Assembly (NCBI RefSeq): GCF_004210375.1
Contig: NW_027467782.1
Coordinates: forward strand, 27,321,276-27,385,275
DNA length: 64,000 bases
Reading direction: 5' to 3'
DNA from: Tachypleus tridentatus
Lineage: Eukaryota; Arthropoda; Merostomata; Xiphosura; Limulidae
The notes below the pieces were generated by a model that saw nothing but the letters and a program-made list of their open reading frames with translations, was not told the DNA's origin and searched no databases. Of this stretch, positions 9,058 through 19,415 are shown piece after piece. Numbering within the stretch: position 1 is the first letter of the stretch; each line of letters starts with the position of its first letter. A program made the translations under genes and the position numbers.

Positions 9058-10213
9058 CTGAAAAAATTGAAAGGAACAAACACTGAAATGTTTCTTATCA
9101 AACAAAATATAGTGGATACAATAACTAATGAGACTTCTAATTTAAAATGTTGAACATTTTCAGTAGCATATAAAACAATCAGATCACTTTCAGTTAGTGA
9201 CTTGGGTACACCACCTGTGACTAAACCTGGATTTTAAAAAGATCTATTGATAACTATATTTAAGTTGAACTATAGTTAATTATGAAAACTTCTTTCACAC
9301 CTACAAACACATGGAAACAACAAACTATGGATATCACAAACCTAATGGATGCTTCCTCCATGATCAATTTTAATCAATACAATCTTAAACATAGACATCA
9401 TAAACAATGTAATGCATTTCTCTGCAACTGAGACCAACAGTAACATGAGCATGTTTCAACATGAAAAATAACGTTAAAGACCTAACAAGAGCCCATTGAT
9501 AATGTGCTCAAAAGGTGCCTCAGACAGCAGACAACAATTAAGGAAAGTTTAGTTCTTATATGCTTTCAGCAAAAACAACAACTTATGTTTGGGCTAGTAC
9601 GGTATGTTTAGTATGATTTACATTTTATAAATTGTACCATGTAGTTTCCATGTACACACAAAAGCTTATAAGAGAACAGTTTTGGAAAAATAAACCGAGG
9701 ATAAACATGGGTGAGTTTTCAGTGAACATTTCACTGAAATATATATATTAGCTGGAGTTTTAAAAGCCACCTAGCCCTCTTCCCCCAAAGCTATGGGGTT
9801 GTACATATTTTTAGATGCATATTGAGCTATCCTGGACAACTTTCAGTATGAATTAGGCTTTGTAAACAAAAATCAAATCACTTACTTGTCATTTTACCAC
9901 ATGAATCAATCTGACAATCACATAAACCTAGTAAAGTATTTGAAACAACATATCCAATTAGGTTTGTAAGACCTCTAGTTACACATTTCTAAATTAACCA
10001 GCTATGATTTGTCTTGTAAAAACAAAAGTTTATTTCACATTAAATCTGAATGAAGTTTTGTGATCATATGCAATAGATGTTTAAATATTGTATAAAATGC
10101 AACTTTACGATATATGTGCAGCTGTCCAGTCAACAGTTTTGTTTTTAATCCTTGAGAAGCACAACCTAATACTGAAGTATTAGGTCACATATACCAGAGG
10201 TAAGACATACAAA
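9058..10213. other. Sequence between anoctamin exon and acidic C-terminal exon
   Basis: No exon recognised on either strand; possibly intron of the anoctamin gene. Confidence 0.3.
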
Positions 10214-10214
10214 A

Positions 10215-10220
10215 TTTATT
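10215..10220 (-). terminator. Candidate poly(A) signal, minus strand
   Basis: AATAAA on the minus strand, about 20 nt after the stop of the acidic C-terminal segment. Confidence 0.3.
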
Positions 10221-10240
10221 TCAGTACTGCTGAATTTTGT

Positions 10241-10302
10241 TTACATGCTTTTGGTTTCAAATAACTCATCTTCACTGTCCCCATCAGAATCTAATGCTAT
10301 AC
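10241..10302 (-). CDS. Possible acidic C-terminal exon, unknown gene
   Basis: The minus strand reads ALDSDGDSEDELFETKSM and then TAA at 10243-10241. Runs of Asp/Ser/Glu before a stop, with AATAAA close behind, look like a real protein C-terminus in this AT-rich background. The 5' boundary is not clear: an AG precedes the Asp-Ser-Asp stretch but its pyrimidine tract is poor. Too short to name. Confidence 0.3.
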
Positions 10303-10360
10303 ATTATTTTACCAAATTTAAAGTTTAAGTCAAAATAACTTAGGAAGAAAGGATATGTTT

Positions 10361-10473
10361 AAATTTAAGCATAAAGCCACATGATGGGCTATCTGTGCTC
10401 TGCTCACTGTGGGTATCAAAACCTGGTTTCTAGCATTATGAGGTATGTGGATGTATCACTGCCCCACTGAGGG
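10361..10473 (-). repeat. SINE-B copy
   Basis: Minus-oriented, diverged; retains the GGGCTATCTGTGCTCTGCTC tail junction and the Val-like head. Confidence 0.75.
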
Positions 10474-11164
10474 AGCAGAAAAAAGGACAAGCATCTATAA
10501 TACAGAAATTGTTCCTGCGAGTAATGACTAATGAGAGTAGTGTTTGTAAAAATCAAATTAAGGCCACATATGGGTATGTATTGATTCATTTTGTCTCAGC
10601 CAAATCCAGCTTTTGGATTGAAAAATTCTGTGAAAAACAATCAACAACAAACTACATTTTCATTGTTACAATGATATCAAACAAAGCTTTATATGGCTCA
10701 GATATCCAACTTTAATGTTATATGTATCACAGGAGACAAAAAACAAATACAGGAATTATTCCAGTAATACCATGATTCTTGCTGTACTTTAGTGTTTATC
10801 TTATTCTTGATATATATAAAACAAAAGGTTTATTTCTTTGTAATTAAGTATATAGTTGCGCAATGGGCTATCTGTGCTGACTATCTTTTATAATCATTAG
10901 ACAAGGTTCTAGAAATTTCAGTTGGCAACAATACTGGCAGTCACTAGAACTTAAATACACATATCTTCAATTGATGATTCTTTACTCTAGAATCTTCTAC
11001 AAATTTATATAACAGATGAGAATTTCACAATACATATTTAACACAAGAAGTGGCGTGCTTTTCCAAATATTAATATATACTTAACTAAAACAAACGTTCA
11101 TATTAAAATAAATATATGTTAATGAAATGCCGTTACAATCGAAACTTCGTGAACTAAACCCAGG
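10474..11164. other. Unassigned sequence
   Basis: Only a possible SINE-B tail scrap near 10858-10885 (AATGGGCTATCTGTGCTGAC, minus orientation). Confidence 0.3.
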
Positions 11165-11280
11165 TTTTGTTTGCTTGTTTTTGAATTTCGCACAAAGCTA
11201 GTCGAGCTAATCTGTGCTAGCCGTCCCTAATTTAGCAGTGTAAGACTAGAAGAAAGGCAGCTAGTCATCACAACCCATCT
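11165..11280 (-). repeat. SINE-A 3' half
   Basis: Family SINE-A: about 275 bp; tRNA-Thr-like head (anticodon-loop region CTCGTAA, B box GGGTTCGAATCCC), a central body with ATTCGTTGGTAAAAGAGTAG and CTAAATTAGGGACGGCTAG, then the tail CAGATAGCCCTCGAGTAGCT and an A-rich end. This copy keeps only the tail and part of the body. Confidence 0.8.
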
Positions 11281-11593
11281 TACGGATGTTTATAAGAGAA
11301 TAACTGTTGAAATAATCAGAAAAATCGTTTCATTGAACTTGTAATTTCATGTTAACGTACGTTAGCATTTTGTAGCAATGACTGTTATTTTCATTTTTGA
11401 GGGTTAAAAACTTTAATGATTCATGACTATTTTTATAATACTTATTATTTTTTGTGGTTTTTCTTTTTTGTTATATTATCTTTTTGACAATTCTGTACAT
11501 TTTTCACAATATTTGAATTAAATTTTTGACAAACTGAAGTGATTTTGTACCATGAAATGCAGTGTAGGGAAAAGATGCATGTTGTGTGCGTTT

Positions 11594-11705
11594 TATTATT
11601 GCAAAGCCACATCGAGCGATCTACTGAGCCCACCGAGAGAAATCGAACCCCTGATTTTAGCGTTGCAAATCCGTAGACATACTGCTCTACTAGCGGGGGG
11701 GGGTT
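11594..11705 (-). repeat. SINE-C copy
   Basis: Minus-oriented with head, B box region and TTATTGCAAAGCCACAT tail; a G run replaces part of the end. Confidence 0.75.
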
Positions 11706-11980
11706 ATGGAAGAGATTTCTTTTTTTTTCTACATCCAGGTAAAGGAGAAACACCTTCTGTATTACTACTACCCTCAAGTAGAGGCAAAATTTAAGATTTA
11801 GAGTCAATATAAAAGTAGAGAATTGTAAAATGTTTGTCTTTTTTGGTGATTTTTAATGATTTTGAGCTATTTTTAGATGTTGCTATTTCTGGATGTTCTA
11901 ATGACCTTTTTACATCTTTCTTTTTTTTTAATTTATTCATATCACAGTGGAATACAAACTATTTTTATTTATTTCTTGAG

Positions 11981-12018
11981 GGGCCCGGCATGGCCAAGCG
12001 TGTTAAGGCGTGCGACTT
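11981..12018 (+). repeat. SINE-A 5' head fragment
   Basis: Only GGGCCCGGCATGGCCAAGCG and the next bases of the A-box region are present. Confidence 0.65.
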
Positions 12019-12187
12019 TGTTGTTTTTCTATTTATTTAATCTAAAATCATCATTGTTTCATTTTCTTTGTTTTCAGTTATAATATGAACGTTGATATGT
12101 ATGTCATTCATGTGGCTTTCAAAATATTTCTTTTCTTCTTCAGAGTTGTAGCTGCAAAACATCATCGATAGCCAACACCAGATTTTG

Positions 12188-12414
12188 GATTGTTTTGAAT
12201 TGCGCGCAAAGATACTCGAGAGCTATCTGCGCTAGCCGTCCCTAATTTAGCAGTGTAAGACTGGAGAGAAGATAGCTAGTCATTACCGCCAACTCTTGGG
12301 CCACTCTTTTACCAACAAATTGTGGGATTGACCGTCACATTATAACCTGGATTCGAGCTCACGACTCCTCAGATTAAGAGTCGAGTGCCTTATCCACCTG
12401 GCCATGCCGGGCCC
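12188..12414 (-). repeat. SINE-A copy with internal deletion
   Basis: Tail, body and head present; about 45 bases around the head/body junction are missing. Confidence 0.8.
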
Positions 12415-12808
12415 AGATTTTGGAGATGACAATGTTTAAGGTACTAGAAAATATTGTTTCCAATTTTATGAGCTTTTGAGTTCTTCTTTATTCATCATCT
12501 AGTAACCCAAAGAAAATAAAAGAAATTTGTAACATTAAATAGTTGGTCAAAATCATAAATTTGGCGAAGGAGAACAATATTATTCACACACTCAAATAAT
12601 CTTGGTTACAAAATGATAAGTTTAAAATGACCTAAAGACTTTATAAATATTTCACCTCTGGAAATATGTACGTAGTGCTGTGGCGACATGTAACTGATAA
12701 GTAAATAAATATTTATATAAACAATCCAGTTATGTTGCGTGTATAAAGCATTTTAATATACAATGTTTGGGATTAAAAAAACAACTGTGTTCCTTTAATA
12801 TGAAGAAA
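12415..12808. other. Unassigned AT-rich sequence
   Basis: Nothing recognised. Confidence 0.3.
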
Positions 12809-12937
12809 GCCACCCGGCGGAGAGCATGGTAAGTCAGTGGATTTGCAACGTGCAAACACGGGTGCGACCTCGACGCCTGTGTTGAGCACAAAACAGATTG
12901 CCAATTGTGCAGCTTTGCGCTTATCAACAAGCAAAGA
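12809..12937 (+). repeat. SINE-B copy, strongly diverged
   Basis: The CAGTGGATTTGCAACG and AATTGTGCAGCTTTGCGCTT segments align with the family; many substitutions, so an old copy. Confidence 0.5.
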
Positions 12938-13351
12938 AAAATAATCCTTATCTTGATAGTAACACATATATTGATTACTTAATTATCAATTTATTTGATT
13001 TACTGAAAATCAGCGTGGGATGTTTGCACATTTTATAAACAAAAATAATGCAGATTGCACAGTGTTATGGAAGAAGAGTTCTAGAAGAAGAAATAGTATC
13101 TCACCCTCCAAGTGGTGCACAACACAACCAAAACACCTATAATATTTTAATGTTATTTAATCAACATCAATAATTCTTTGACCAAATACGAAATGTTCAA
13201 ATTATCTTAAGAAAAATGCGTGGAAAAGTATTTTTAGACAAGAAAAATAAGTTGTTTTTTTTTCTAATGTGCAAATGCCGACATTCAGAAGGGGTGTATT
13301 GAAATCACTGGATATTTCGGAAATTATGAAATTAGCTAGCACGCACATTTA
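12938..13351. other. Unassigned AT-rich sequence
   Basis: Nothing recognised. Confidence 0.3.
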
Positions 13352-13450
13352 AGCCCTCCTGGTGGCACAACAGAATGTCTGCGGACTTACAACGCTAGAA
13401 ACTCGTGGTGGGCAGTGCGTAGATAGCCCATTGTGTAGCTTTGAACTTAA
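13352..13450 (+). repeat. SINE-B copy
   Basis: Head and tail present; about ten bases of the B-box region are deleted. Confidence 0.75.
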
Positions 13451-13797
13451 CTTATATCAAGTTAAAATCACACCTTTATTATTATTGTATGTGAGAGGGT
13501 GTAGAGGGTGTGGACAAATAAAATAAAATAGCATTAACCGATTGTGAAGTATGACTAAACGTTTAGTGCTGAAACGTTAATGATAGAAACTGGTATGTTG
13601 TTAGAGTAATAAAACAAAGAATAAAGTAGACCTTTTCATCAATTTTTTTCTAGCTTCACTGAAATTCGCGTTTCGTGAAAGAAATTCACAAGTGAAACAT
13701 TTAAAACAACCTGTTCAAACACCTAAATTAATGATGAGTAATACAGTCTACAAAATAAAATTTAAATCAGGTAAACAACATACATTCCGTCCCTATA
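13451..13797. other. Unassigned AT-rich sequence
   Basis: Nothing recognised. Confidence 0.3.
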
Positions 13798-14066
13798 GGG
13801 CCCGGCACGGGCAGATGGGTTAACGCATGCGACTCGTAATCTGAAGGTCGTGGGTTCGCTTCCCCGTCGCACCAAACATGCTTGCCCTTTCAGTCGTGGG
13901 GCGCTATATAATGACGGTCAATCCAAGTATTCGTTAGTAAAAGAGTAGCTAAAAAGTTGGCGGTGATGACTAGCTGCCTTCCCTCTAGTCTTACACTGCT
14001 AAATTAGGGACGACTAGTGCAGATACCCATTAAGTAGCTTTGTGCGAAATTCGAAAACAAACAAAC
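13798..14066 (+). repeat. SINE-A copy, near full length
   Basis: Head through tail complete, ending in an ACAAACAAAC-type repeat. Confidence 0.85.
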
Positions 14067-14129
14067 CGCCCCTAAAGGCATAGAACATGAGGTTTAGGTA
14101 ATTAATTTTCTTTTATCATAACCAATGTC

Positions 14130-14246
14130 TCCCACTGGTACAGCGGTAAGTCTACGGATTTACAACGTTAAAATCATGGGTTCGATTCCCCTCGATGAAC
14201 TCAGCAGATAGTCCGATGTGGCTTTACTGTAAGAAAACACATACGC
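14130..14246 (+). repeat. SINE-C copy
   Basis: Full Val-like head, GGGTTCGATTCCCCTCG B box, tail and CA-rich end. Confidence 0.8.
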
Positions 14247-14359
14247 ACACTGATGGCCTGTATTTTTAAGAAAACAAGAAAGCAGCAAATCAAAACATAA
14301 ACTGGGTACTAATTAATCACTGAATTTAGACGTAAGTAGTTAAAACTCATAAAATAATT

Positions 14360-14634
14360 GTTTGTTTGTTTTGAATTTCGCACAAAGCTACTCGAGGACT
14401 ATCTGTGCTAGCCGACCCTAATTTAGCAGTGTAAAAGTAGAGAGAAGACAGCTAGTCATCACCACCTACTGCCAATTCTTGGACTACTCTTTTACCAATG
14501 AATAGGGGGATTCACCGTCACATTATAACGCTCCCACAGCTGAAAGGGCGAGCATGTTTGGTGCGACGGGGATGAGAACCCGCGACCCTCAGATTACGTG
14601 TAGCATGCCTTAACTCGCTTGGCCATGCCGTGCC
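14360..14634 (-). repeat. SINE-A copy, full length
   Basis: Complete from the T-rich end through GGCCATGCCGTGCC; opposite orientation to the copy at 13798. Confidence 0.85.
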
Positions 14635-14689
14635 TAAATATAATTAAACATGCCATTACTGATTCATGTTTCTAATTACTTGTCATTTG

Positions 14690-14820
14690 CTACCCAGTGG
14701 CTCAGCGGAATGTCTGTAGACTTACAACGCTAAAAACCGGGTTTCGATAGCCGTGTTGGGCTGAGCACAGATAGCCCATTGTGTAGCTTTGTGCGAAATT
14801 TAAAAAAAAACAACAACAAA
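14690..14820 (+). repeat. SINE-B copy, full length
   Basis: Head CCCAGTGGCTCAGCGGAATG, tail CACAGATAGCCCATTGTGTA, A-rich end. Confidence 0.85.
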
Positions 14821-14999
14821 CTTGTCATGTAGGTTTTACTGCATGTAATGTAACTCCTTATTTGAATTAATTTTGGCAAAATTAATAAAAATAAAGTGGT
14901 TGTAAGAATTATGAAAAATGTGTTAAAAGGGGATTACTTAAACATTTGTTAGGTTTAGAAAATATATTCATTTTTCTTTTCGTTTTGTAAAGTGTCGCT

Positions 15000-15132
15000 T
15001 GTTCCTAGCTAAATTTGATTGGTTACAACACTTATACTATGTCTTATAGCATCGTTCTATTCTGAGATATTGTTATTCGGTTGCTTAGCAAAATAGAACG
15101 TTTCTAACCGTTTTTGAGAGTAGGATTTAAAC
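15000..15132 (+). promoter_or_regulatory. Candidate promoter and 5' leader with X-box-like site
   Basis: An inverted CCAAT box (GATTGG) lies near 15018, and GTTGCTTAGCAAAA at 15080-15093 resembles the RFX X-box (GTTGC and GCAA half-sites three bases apart). A consensus donor ACGTAAGTAC at 15131 could end an untranslated first exon. All sit within 270 bp of the start codon at 15265. Regulatory roles are inferred from motif and position only. Confidence 0.3.
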
Positions 15133-15264
15133 GTAAGTACACTTAGTTATCTATTTACCCACATATTCACGTTTTGATAAACCAAAACTTTTATTAAACT
15201 TGTATGTTTTAATTTAGTGATTTATTGAGTTTTAAGTTTACTCTGTTCCAGACATTAGGTTAAA

Positions 15265-15330
15265 ATGGCTCGTGCTATCAGGAAGCAACTGAAGATGCGG
15301 CGTAAAGCAAAAGGCATTGAAAATTGTAAT
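15265..15330 (+). CDS. Probable first coding exon, unknown gene
   Basis: Acceptor CTCTGTTCCAG ends at 15251. ATG at 15265 (context TTAAAATGGC) opens 22 codons, MARAIRKQLKMRRKAKGIEN then CN, up to a perfect donor GTAAGTAT at 15331 in phase 0. The strongly basic N-terminus could be a nucleic-acid-binding or targeting segment (inference). The next exon was not found; the intron contains the RT remnant at 15416 onward. Short, but three consensus splice signals and the start context agree. Confidence 0.5.
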
Positions 15331-15415
15331 GTAAGTATGTGTGATTCACATAATTATGTTTGATTTATATTAATTTGTAAAAAGTAGGCCAGTATGTTTC
15401 ACCAACACATTTTTT

Positions 15416-16600
15416 CCTTTAACCTGTATTGGCAAAATTCTCGAAAGAATAATCAGTAATAGACTCTCCACATTTTTGGAGATAACATCAAAATTACCAA
15501 AAGAACAAAATTGATTTAGGAAATTTAGACAAACAACAGATCATTTAATTAGATTAAGTGAAACTATAATAAACAGCTTCAACAATATAGAATGTACTGT
15601 TGCTTGCTTCCTTGATATCGAGAAAGCATTTGACAGTGTATGGCATGATGGTTTAAGGTTCCAAATGATTGAAATGGGACTACCGCGTGGAATTATTTGC
15701 TGGCTGTCCAACTTTTTGGAAAATAGAAAGTGAAGAATAAATGTTGAGGATACCTTTTCTGTGTACTTTACTCCAGAGGCTGGTGTCCCACAGGGAGGGT
15801 TAGTTAGCCTTATACTCTTCATCATGTATGTAAACGTTTAATTTACCATTGAAGGATCCAAATCATGGATTCTCTTCACAGTTCGCAGATGATGTGGCAG
15901 TCTGGAAAAGTGCTATAATACCAATAGTAGCAGCCACTAACATACAACCGCAACTAAATAGAATAAGCGAATACTGTCAAAAATAAAAATGAACACAGCA
16001 AAAACACAACTCGTAGTCTTTACGAAATTGACAAAACAAAAAACAACTGCCAGAATTATATATGAATGGCACACTACTTCAGACTGCCTCAACGGCAAAA
16101 TTATAGGTCTAACTTACGATTCTAAATTAACTTGGATCAATCATATTAACGAAATTAAGAATAAAGTCTGGTGAAGAACTAACTATGCTGGAAGTCTAAC
16201 TGGTAAAAACAGTGGAGCATCTACAGATAACATACTAAAAATCTATAAAACATATATTAGACCAGTAATAGATTGTGCAGCTCCAGCATGGATAACTGTA
16301 AGCAATAAAATAATGAAAACCAAACTACAAACAATCCAAAACACACTTCTTACAACAGCATATAGATAGAGTTCCAAGAACAACATCATCAAAATTCATA
16401 CATAAATACTCAAACACACCAACCATACTAGATAGACTCCTACATAGTACAATAACATACTTTCATAAAAACTGGATGAAAAATGAATTACTATGCAAAC
16501 TAGATAGGTACCTCATACGTGATGAAGCTGGTCCTAAACATCTCTCCCCAGTCAATTTATATTTTAAACATAAAAATGAAAATAAATAAGTAAAAATAGC
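15416..16600 (+). mobile_element. Non-LTR retrotransposon RT remnant (Jockey-like)
   Basis: Decayed reverse transcriptase: TCIGKILERIISNRLSTFLE, then FLDIEKAFDSVWHDGL, AGVPQGG and, in another frame, SQFADDVAVW (catalytic ADD). It continues to KIYKTYIRPVIDCAAPAWIT near 16240. At least four stops and several frameshifts; no endonuclease domain, so 5'-truncated. AT-rich tail near 16560-16640. It lies in the intron after the exon at 15265. It is older than the LINE at 43229. Confidence 0.8.
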
Positions 16601-16950
16601 ATAAATTAATAAAAAATAATAACAATAAAAAATAAATAAAGTGCCACCAACAAACTTGACATTATGCTGTTATGGCAAAATAACAACTATAAATGTACCA
16701 AAATACATGGAAATTGCCCTGAAAAGGACCAAAATAATTTTCAGTCTAAATTATATTACTGTAAGACCAATATAAATACAGGGAGGAGGAAGTGGTCAAG
16801 TAGAACCTGACCCTCCAGGGTAAAACATATACCGAGACAGAGAGAGTGGAGGGGGGTAGGTATTTAACCATTTCAAAATAATTTCAGCTGTTGAAACACA
16901 AAACTAACATGTTTAAAATTTAAACTTGTACCCACAAAAGTTCATCTTGA
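16601..16950. other. Possible 3' flank of the LINE remnant
   Basis: Includes a purine-rich stretch near 16780-16850; nothing else recognised. Confidence 0.3.
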
Positions 16951-17372
16951 TTACAGAAGAGATATAGAGAGTAAGTTGTAAAACACATAAGCAATCATAC
17001 CGAAAGATATTTCAACTAAATGTACATCACAATACAACAAAACTGAAGAGTTAACTGTTTGGTTCAGAGGAAAAGAATGTAGTAATTTTGAGTACAAGTG
17101 CTTGAATGTAGATACTGAGCATGGAGGATGCATCATCCTCCAAGTGTTGTTATACTCCATTACAGTTCCTCCAAACAAGATTTTTAGGTGAGAATCAGCT
17201 CGACCCTGGAAGCACACAAATTCCATCATCTCCAAAGCCATATTGTCCATATGAATGCCAATCTTTTGGTAACCTGGTCTAATAACTTATGTTGGAACTT
17301 CATCTAGATTTTGGTTTGTCTGTATAAATAGGTCTCTCTGAGCATTCTGATTTTCAGCATACCAATAAACAC
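16951..17372 (-). pseudogene. Unrecognised coding-like segment, minus strand
   Basis: After acceptor TTCTCCTAG it reads YWYAENQNAQRDLFIQTNQN, LDEVPT, TAA, VIRPGYQKIGIHMDNMALEM, MEFVCFQGRADSHLKILFGG, TVMEYNNTW, and stays open to 16951. The amino-acid mix looks coding, with one stop. No family recognised; a transposon-derived or host exon are both possible. Confidence 0.35.
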
Positions 17373-17823
17373 CTAGGAGAATTTATCAAAAAGTCTAAAA
17401 TCAACAGTAGAAACATTTTATCTGTTGCTTGTTGTTAATCTTCTGTTAGCTGTCTTACATCACAGCTTCATCCATTTATCTGTGTGCAAGAAGTTAAAGT
17501 TAACATCTGCAAACCTATATTTTATTCTGGTTCTCTCACATGAATATTATTTAATACCTGTAACCTTTGGCCAATTTTCCCTTTGGACCAAGTATTTTTC
17601 CAATAGATATAGAGGCAAACATTTTTTATATTTAAATTCCTTTTCACTTTTTGTTTTACATTGTTAAACAGTAAGCACAAGCAATCATTTGATTTCAAGA
17701 GAGAATTACCAACTCTAACAAAATCTGTCACAGTAACACTCATTTGTATGTATCATGGGCAACTTTTCATTGACTAATCCCTCTATTTTAGAAAAATGTT
17801 AATTCTCAAAACATTATATTTAC

Positions 17824-17903
17824 CTTTTTCTTCATTCAGTCTTGATCCACTACTTTTGGATAATCTCTACTCATGTGTCTCTCTTTGTTGCATTTGTAGC
17901 AAA
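17824..17903 (-). pseudogene. CCHC zinc-knuckle exon, final Cys replaced
   Basis: Acceptor ATTATTGCAG, 80-nt exon, donor AAAAAG|GTAAAT. It reads CYKCNKERHMSRDYPKVVDQ, D, then TGA in frame. The pattern is C-x2-C-x4-H-x4-C with the last Cys changed to Tyr (TGC to TAT needs two changes; TGT to TAT one). CYKC...HMSRDCPK is typical of vasa-type and CNBP-type knuckles that bind single-stranded nucleic acid. In vasa proteins knuckles precede the helicase core, whereas here this exon lies downstream (minus direction) of the DEAD exon. The order is therefore unusual. Confidence 0.55.
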
Positions 17904-17996
17904 CTGCAATAATTTCCAATATTAAAAAATTAATTCAAAGCAATTTGAGCAATAACAAGTTATTGCTAATACCTAATTTTCTAATTTTCCTAATAC

Positions 17997-18311
17997 CTGA
18001 ATTGTTTAATATTTCTATGAGTTTCTGCCTCTTCTCATATTGCTGGACTTGGTAGAAATTCTGTTTGACATCCATATTAGCAGAGCCAACAACACCAACT
18101 GCTAAAATTAAATAATCTGGCTTACGAAACTCCGCTGCTTGTCGCTATATTTCTTCAGAAAATGTAGTATTAAATATGAGAGTCTGATGCTTCAATTTTA
18201 CTGTCATGGAAGGATCGTCCACCATTTTTTTTTCACAGCAGGCACAAAACCCATGTCTAACATTCTGTCAACTTCATCTAAAATCAGATAATGGACTTGA
18301 GAAAAAGTCAC
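17997..18311 (-). pseudogene. vasa: Vasa-like (DDX4) DEAD-box helicase exon, frameshifted
   Basis: Acceptor TTTTGACAG, 315-nt exon, donor TTCAG|GTATTA. It reads [28 protein letters not shown], then after a 9-A run the frame changes to [82 protein letters not shown] is helicase motif II (DEAD family) and NTTF corresponds to motif III (SAT). The VGVVG...DVKQNFYQV...KRQKLIEIL part is characteristic of vasa, an ATP-dependent RNA helicase of germ cells. Lesions: homopolymer frameshift and a CAG-to-TAG stop. Splice sites are kept, so this is not a processed pseudogene. Confidence 0.8.
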
Positions 18312-18559
18312 CTGTCAAAATAATAGAATAACTGTTAACTGAAAGAGGTAAATAACATTAAGCTTTGAAAAACTTAATATATCCCTTAAACTTTCCTCCA
18401 AAATATCTTATATGATGAGATATTAAAAGTTCTTTTGATCTTTACAACCATTTGTTTCAGATAAGAGTAAGCAAAAAACTGAAACTTTTGCCCATAATTT
18501 GATTTTTATTCCATTGTAATAACTATCAAGATGGTAGACTATTAAATTTTCAGCATATG

Positions 18560-18650
18560 TGAATACAGTTAGGTATAGACTATTAAATTTCACTGCACAA
18601 CTTTTGAAAAGTTTTGCTTCCTGAAAAGTTTTGCTGATTGTGACAGGTAC
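18560..18650 (-). pseudogene. Possible upstream vasa exon remnant
   Basis: After acceptor GCATTCCCACCAG the frame reads VPVTISKTFQEAKLFKSCAV then KFNSLYLT. The FQEAKLF part resembles the residues after the PTRELA motif in vasa helicases (QIF-EARKF), and the position, just upstream of the DEAD exon on the same strand, fits. Motif Ia itself is not preserved. Low confidence. Confidence 0.28.
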
Positions 18651-18779
18651 CTGGTGGGAATGCACAAATATAGTTTTGGTTTTGCTACATCACGTAGGAA
18701 CTCTGAGAAATAGACAGTTTACTGGCAATAACGTATTTAACTGCATTTATGTTTCTAATACGCTATTAAGTTCAACATA

Positions 18780-19010
18780 ATTAAAAGTGTTTTGCTCCTG
18801 ATTTTTGTTTGTATTCAATGTCTGGTGCATCACGTTGGAGTATTCAACACTAGTCAGCAAGCATTGACAGATTCCACTTGCCCTGATATCGTTTTTCCAT
18901 TGTAGCAATGTTCTGGTGAAATTGAAGATTTTGATGAAACAGTACATGATGGGCAAATTTGGATGTGATTTTGTGATCAGCATCCAAAATCTACAAGGAA
19001 CACCCAACAG
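18780..19010 (-). pseudogene. Decayed repeat-family ORF with MLADYCW-type motif
   Basis: The minus strand reads ILDADHKITSKFAHHVLFHQ, NLQFHQNIATMEKRYQGKWN, LSMLAD, stop, C, stop, ILQRDAPDIEYKQKSGAKHF. From memory, arthropod genomes contain many hypothetical proteins with a KRYQGKWN...MLADYCW..KRD segment, probably from a mobile element. Here Tyr became TAG and Trp became TGA. Identification rests on recall and needs a search. Confidence 0.5.
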
Positions 19011-19175
19011 TGTTCAGGAAGCAAACACTTTGTTGTGCAGTGTTTTCAGCATATGTGTATACAGTTATTCAGTGTATAAAACTGAGTAATAAATCTATAG
19101 ATTCCTAAGATTCTCAATTTTTTGAAGTTTACAAAATCATAAATATATTGTCTGAAACCTGAGATTTTCCTTCTT

Positions 19176-19415
19176 TTAAACTCCCTTCCTTGCAAACTTC
19201 ATCACACTGTAAAGTTGTGAAACCCAGCATTTGGTAGCTACATTCAACTTTGATACTAATGCTTTTCTATTATTTATAAGCCTCTTACAGTTTCTCCACA
19301 TCTGTTTTGGTACTTTATTAACAAGAACAAGTTTTGGTTTATGGTTATCAACTTTATTAATTCCAGGGTTATATTTTGCTCTGAGGTAAAGGAAAGTGTT
19401 ACATTTCTTGAACAC
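19176..19415 (-). other. Open frame, unrecognised
   Basis: 80 codons without a stop, including YLRAKYNPGINKVDNHKPKL and QMWRNCKRLINNRKALVSKL. The composition is plausible for coding and it follows other broken coding segments on the same strand. No motif or splice support. Confidence 0.25.

Noticed and set aside
11834..12083. Plus-strand frames of 68 codons
   Set aside because: They run through a T-rich stretch and the head of a SINE-A; no coding evidence.
8923..19010. Alternative genetic code with TGA as Trp
   Set aside because: TGA replaces Trp in two places, but other stops (TAG, TAA) also occur within coding remnants, and intact RT and mariner frames use TGG for Trp. Pseudogenes or base errors are simpler.
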